Shown here: positions 44,877 to 45,227 of the stretch, piece by piece | Position numbering within the stretch: the first letter of the stretch is position 1 | Layout of the letters: each line of letters begins with the position of its first letter | Source of the DNA: Microbacterium sp. A20 | GTDB taxonomy: Bacteria; Actinomycetota; Actinomycetes; Actinomycetales; Microbacteriaceae | NCBI RefSeq assembly: GCF_004794515.1 | Contig: NZ_SSDF01000063.1 | Coordinates: 1 to 45,227, forward strand | Direction: 5' to 3' | DNA length: 45,227 bases | Program-made: the position numbers and the translations under genes | Notes under the pieces: model-generated | The model's database searches: none | Seen by the model: the letters and a program-made list of their open reading frames with translations, nothing else | Told to the model about the DNA's origin: nothing

Positions 44877-44958
44877 GCCGAGTGCACGGCTTGTCGTCGA
44901 GTGCACGGCTTGTCCGCGCAGGGAAGCCGTGCACTCGACAAGAACCCGTGCACTCGGC
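44877..44958. repeat. GAGTGCACGG-family palindromic element
   Basis: The outer arms 44877-44889 and 44946-44958 are perfect 13-bp copies (GCCGAGTGCACGG). The inner arms 44897-44911 and 44924-44938 are perfect 15-bp copies (TCGAGTGCACGGCTT). The word GAGTGCACGGCTTGTC occurs twice in tandem, then twice inverted. A second, less perfect copy lies at 45060-45140. Confidence 0.9.
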
Positions 44959-45059
44959 GAGATGCGATGCGCACGGAGAGACGCGACGCGCGGAGACGCA
45001 GCGCGACGCGGAAGCATCCGCCCCGCCCCCCTCGCCGCCGCCACCGCTGCTCTGTCCAT

Positions 45060-45140
45060 GCCGAGTGCACGGCTTGGTGCCGAGCGCACGGCTTGTCGAC
45101 GCAGGAAACCCATGCACTCGACACGAACCCGTGCACTCGA
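45060..45140. repeat. Second GAGTGCACGG-family element, imperfect
   Basis: It repeats the layout of 44877-44958: two leftward GAG(T/C)GCACGGCTT words, then two CATGCACTCGACA/CGTGCACTCGACA words. The inner arms are diverged. The 418 bp from 44810 to the window end hold no gene that I can support; between the two elements (44959-45059) I see only low-complexity GC-rich sequence. Confidence 0.75.
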
Positions 45141-45170
45141 CACCCTAGACGCGACCCGGACCGACGCGCG

Positions 45171-45227
45171 CGGCAGCGCGGAGCGCGGCAGCGCGACGCG
45201 CGGCAGCGCGGAGCGCGGCAGCGCGAC
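45171..45227. repeat. 30-bp tandem repeat at the right edge
   Basis: A 30-bp unit (CGGCAGCGCGGAGCGCGGCA followed by GCGCGACGCG) at 45171-45200 is followed by a second copy (45201-45227) cut by the window end. Each unit itself contains GCGCGGCAGCGCG twice. The array is not coding as far as visible. Confidence 0.8.

Noticed and set aside
44877..45227. A CRISPR array from the closely spaced repeats
   Set aside because: Copies are in both orientations, spacers are uneven, and no cas gene is nearby.

Overview
The window is a high-GC (about 70%), gene-dense chromosomal segment from an actinobacterium. Gene content, codon use and frequent leaderless-looking starts point to Microbacteriaceae, most likely Microbacterium or a close relative. 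This is inferred from familiarity with the group, not from a database search. I saw no rRNA, tRNA, CRISPR array, transposase or phage genes, so it reads as ordinary chromosome with some accessory functions.

Layout from left to right. 1-3.1 kb: a MocR-type regulator divergent from an EamA-family permease and a PaiB-like FMN-binding protein. 3.2-11.3 kb: a complete kdp potassium-uptake operon (small membrane ORF, kdpF, A, B, C, D, E) with 1-4 nt overlaps at most junctions; its kdpB carries an in-frame palindromic repeat. 11.3-13.9 kb: a TspO-like membrane protein, then a TetR regulator divergent from an alpha/beta hydrolase with two clear operators. 13.9-22.9 kb: one long minus-strand iron/siderophore operon with two ABC importers (one with a double-length fused permease) and a siderophore-interacting protein, behind IdeR/DtxR-like boxes. 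23-30.4 kb: a cold-shock protein, a large LuxR-family ATPase regulator, small unknown proteins, a polytopic membrane protein, an SRPBCC protein, a FUSC-type exporter and an AlkD-like repair protein. 30.6-32.2 kb: a roadblock / small-GTPase / roadblock operon resembling a reduced conservon. 32.2-36.2 kb: purine nucleoside phosphorylase, a DUF3516-type DExH helicase and a VOC protein. 36.3-41.9 kb: a vancomycin-resistance-like cluster, with a VanR/VanS-type pair divergent from vanY-like, alanine racemase, D-Ala-D-X ligase and acyltransferase-3 genes; the last three resemble a D-Ala-D-Ser system with VanT split into two genes. 42-44.8 kb: an azoreductase divergent from an HxlR regulator, then a zinc-motif/SDR fusion.

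The most unusual signal lies outside the genes. At least twelve intergenic (one intragenic) palindromic elements of about 50-100 bp occur in 45 kb. In most of them a short word appears about twice in direct and about twice in inverted orientation, and the word differs from element to element. Three families recur: TGTCGGG (four copies, one inside kdpB), GTCGCACTTT (two) and GAGTGCACGG (two). I regard these as the best candidate for an undescribed element class. The split-VanT cluster and the reduced conservon are the best candidates at gene level.
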